Assembly: GCA_020850375.1 (NCBI GenBank) | Contig: JADZET010000177.1 | Location: forward strand, 1 to 8,677 | Origin: Phycisphaeraceae bacterium | GTDB lineage: Bacteria > Planctomycetota > Phycisphaerae > Phycisphaerales > Phycisphaeraceae | DNA: 8,677 bases | Direction of reading: 5' to 3' | Shown here: positions 7,370 to 8,677 of the stretch, one piece after another | Position numbering within the stretch: the stretch's first letter is position 1 | How the letters are laid out: each line of letters opens with the position of its first letter | The notes under the pieces: model-generated | Database searches by the model: none | Told to the model about the DNA's origin: nothing | The model's input: the letters and a program-made list of their open reading frames with translations, nothing else | Translations under genes and position numbers: made by a program

Positions 7370-7620
7370 GGCAGCTTCTATCAGAGCGAAGGTGGAACCC
7401 GAGAACGTATCGGCATTCCGCCGCACGCTGGAGCAGGTGGGGACCCGGGCTTCTCGCCCAGATCAACCCCAGCCGCGGCCGGACAGGCTCACTAGCGCGG
7501 CCACTCTACCGTCCCCCGCCCACTTCACAAGTCCCCGGGCGTCTCTGCCCCCCCATCTCACCCCACTCTGCCAAGCCCAGGCATGGCCATGCCTGGGTCA
7601 GAAAAGTTTCTTCCCACCCC
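7370..7620. other. Intergenic region between AraC regulator and transporter, likely promoter of the transporter/beta-mannosidase pair
   Basis: This is 251 bp with no credible gene between the regulator stop and the transporter ATG, both on the - strand. The gap is long compared with the 4-bp overlap downstream, so it probably holds the promoter and operator for the transporter and glycosidase. I could not pick a convincing -10/-35 pair or an AraC-type direct-repeat site by eye. It contains a perfect 22-bp palindrome near the regulator end. Confidence 0.5.
7576..7597. repeat. Perfect 22-bp palindrome downstream of the AraC regulator
   Basis: CCCAGGCATGG (7576-7586) is followed immediately by its exact reverse complement CCATGCCTGGG (7587-7597), with no spacer. 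It begins 23 nt past the stop codon of the AraC-family gene. As RNA it would form a hairpin with about 9 bp and a tight 4-nt loop. No U-tract follows on the - strand (CTTGGCAG), so it is not a standard intrinsic terminator. A dimeric-protein binding site or dispersed palindromic repeat are alternatives. Confidence 0.6.
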
Positions 7621-8463
7621 TCACCCCTTCTTGCCCGCCCCCAGCACCTCCCGCCGATACACCGCCGGCGAACGCCCCATCCGCGCCCGGAACACCCGCC
7701 CGAAGTAGTGCGCGTCCCGGTACCCCACCGCGTGCGCCACCTGCCCGATCTTCAGCCGCCCATCCGCCAGCAGCATCCGCGCCTCGTTCATCCGCAGGTC
7801 CGTCAGGTAGTCCGACAGACAGAACCCGCTGTCCTGGCTGAACACCCGCGAAAGGTAATACGGGCTGACATTGAGCTGCTCCGCCAGCCACGACAAGCTC
7901 AGCGGCTGCGCGTAGTTCTCCCGCATCAGCCGCTTGGCCTTCTCCATGATCGCCTGCCGACGTCCGCCACGCGATGATCTCTCCGCCTGACCCCTCCGCG
8001 ACGCCCCACCCGACGATAGCTCCGCCTCCTGACACATCCGCAGCAATATCTCCAGCAACTTCGTCGCCGCCGTCGCCTCATGCCACGGCAGCCCCGCGCT
8101 GAACTCCTCGTACAGCCGGTGGCACTGGTCCGCCGCCCAGCTCGCCGCCGGCCCGCGCCCCAGCGCCAACGCCGCCGGCTCGAACCGCCCGAGCACCTGC
8201 TCCTCCGCCGACCACGAGAACTGCACCAGGTACACCTCGAACACCGACCCCGCCGGGAACACGTCCCGGTGCGGCATCCCCGCCGGCGTGTAGATCGTCT
8301 CCCCCGGCCCGCCGGAAATCCGGTACGTCGGCGTCGTCACCGTCACCCGCCCGCGCAGCACGTGCAGCAGCTCCGCCCACGGATCGACGTGCTCCCGCTC
8401 CGCCCAGATCGGGTCGAACACCGACCGGCCCAGGCTGTGAATCTCCGGCAGCTCCATCGCCAC
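7621..8463 (-). CDS. AraC-family transcriptional regulator with N-terminal cupin sensor
   Basis: 280 residues, the usual size for AraC-type sugar regulators. The N-terminal part (about 25-95) is a cupin-like effector domain: LLHVLRGRVTV, then the Gly/Pro-rich turn and TPAGMPHRDVF with His65 in the usual pocket region. A Ser/Gly/Arg-rich linker (about 150-168) precedes the C-terminal DNA-binding domain. There the first helix-turn-helix is LSLSWLAEQLNVSPYYLSRV (about 188-207) and the second is IGQVAHAVGYRDAHYFGRVF (about 239-258), followed by the signature RMGRSPAVYRR. The start is GTG 8463, placed 6 nt after GAGGGAG (8476-8470). An ATG two codons later (8457) is possible but is spaced 12 nt from that site. 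Such proteins bind a sugar and activate nearby transport and hydrolase genes. The transporter/beta-mannosidase pair directly downstream on the same strand is the likely target. Confidence 0.92.
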   Translation of the reverse strand: MAMELPEIHSLGRSVFDPIWAEREHVDPWAELLHVLRGRVTVTTPTYRISGGPGETIYTPAGMPHRDVFPAGSVFEVYLVQFSWSAEEQVLGRFEPAALALGRGPAASWAADQCHRLYEEFSAGLPWHEATAATKLLEILLRMCQEAELSSGGASRRGQAERSSRGGRRQAIMEKAKRLMRENYAQPLSLSWLAEQLNVSPYYLSRVFSQDSGFCLSDYLTDLRMNEARMLLADGRLKIGQVAHAVGYRDAHYFGRVFRARMGRSPAVYRREVLGAGKKG

Positions 8464-8513
8464 GCCCAGCTCCCTCGCTCAAGAAATGCCCCCGCACCAT
8501 GATACCCATCAAC

Positions 8514-8538
8514 AAAAAACCCCCGCATCGGCCGGGGG
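8514..8538 (-). terminator. Rho-independent terminator between the two AraC genes
   Basis: On the - strand, CCCCCG (8538-8533) pairs with CGGGGG (8525-8520) across a 7-nt loop and is followed immediately by six T residues (8519-8514), then GTT. This is a classic intrinsic terminator. It lies 27 nt past the stop of the partial upstream AraC gene and before the GTG of the complete one, so the two regulators are probably separate transcription units. Confidence 0.85.
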
Positions 8539-8565
8539 AATCAGGTCCGCCTCTTCACCCCATCC

Positions 8566-8677
8566 TCACGCCCGCTCGCTCAGCCGCGCCCGGTAGTCGC
8601 GCGGCGAGCAGTTGAAGTGCGCCTTGAACACCTTCGCAAAGTAGTGGCTGTCAGCGAACCCCACCGACTTGGCGATC
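8566..8677 (-). CDS. Second AraC-family regulator, C-terminal end only (gene continues beyond window)
   Basis: Reading the - strand from the window edge gives 36 residues and a TGA stop (8568-8566), beginning IAKSVGFADSHYFAKVFKAH and ending with CSPRDYRARL and a short charged tail. This is the second helix-turn-helix plus the terminal signature (G-F/Y-x-D-x-x-Y-F-x-x-x-F-K/R followed by S-P-x-x-Y-R) of AraC-family activators. The sensor domain and first helix-turn-helix are outside the window, so the ligand cannot be guessed. The same motif in the complete neighbour reads VGYRDAHYFGRVF, so the two are related but clearly diverged. The intrinsic terminator follows at once. Confidence 0.88.
   Translation of the reverse strand, partial: IAKSVGFADSHYFAKVFKAHFNCSPRDYRARLSERA

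Noticed and set aside
7370..7426. GTG start at 7426 that would extend the transporter by 19 residues
   Set aside because: The extension lacks the G-ending codon pattern of the gene and any hydrophobic or family feature; ATG 7369 is a normal MFS N-terminus.
7438..7474. Nested short inverted repeats (GGGC/GCCC within GGGG/CCCC) in the regulatory gap
   Set aside because: The stems are only 4-5 bp, common by chance in DNA of this composition.
7503..7530. Possible sigma-70 promoter for the transporter on the - strand (TTGTGA, 16 nt, TAGAGT)
   Set aside because: Only 4 of 6 matches in each box. In high-GC DNA of a lineage with poorly known promoters this cannot be told from chance.
1..8677. CRISPR array, tRNA or rRNA gene, insertion sequence or phage genes
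   Set aside because: I saw no regularly spaced direct repeats, no cloverleaf, no transposase or integrase motifs and no terminal inverted repeats with target duplications.

Overview
The window is high-GC bacterial DNA carrying two convergent gene groups separated by a non-coding gap of about 480 bp. A short, tightly packed group on the + strand (1-2824) faces a longer group on the - strand (8677 down to 3303). Gene content suggests Planctomycetota, perhaps Phycisphaerae. The pointers are a cytosolic, shortened neutral-ceramidase-like protein next to a DegT-type aminotransferase, AraC regulators with a cupin sensor, and a stand-alone MFS-plus-glycosidase pair. This placement is inference from gene style only: no rRNA or marker gene is present.

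Left region (+ strand, 1-2824): the C-terminal half of a DegT/DnrJ/EryC1/StrS aminotransferase, a two-lobed GNAT acetyltransferase and a neutral/alkaline ceramidase-like (Neutral_amidase) protein. The first junction is TAA directly followed by ATG. The second leaves 1 or 13 nt, depending on the start used. They are almost certainly co-transcribed. One enzyme type makes amines, one acylates them, and one belongs to an amide-hydrolysing family, so they may act on a shared amino compound. The substrate cannot be read from the sequence.

Middle gap (2825-3302): no credible gene. It holds three inverted repeats, the strongest an 11-bp GC-rich hairpin at 3036-3062, probably marking the ends of the converging transcripts.

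Right region (- strand): in transcription order, the last 36 codons of one AraC-family regulator (cut by the window edge), a textbook intrinsic terminator, a complete AraC-family regulator with a cupin sensor, a gap of about 250 bp with a perfect 22-bp palindrome, a 12-helix MFS transporter, and a cytosolic GH2 beta-mannosidase whose start codon overlaps the transporter stop (ATGA). This reads as a small beta-mannoside utilisation cassette: the transporter brings in a mannoside, the glycosidase cleaves it in the cytosol, and the adjacent AraC protein probably senses a related sugar.

Across the whole window the + strand is strongly C-rich over G whichever strand is coding. Genes on + use C-ending codons and genes on - use G-ending codons. 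This points to replication-linked strand bias and also explains the many long shadow reading frames.
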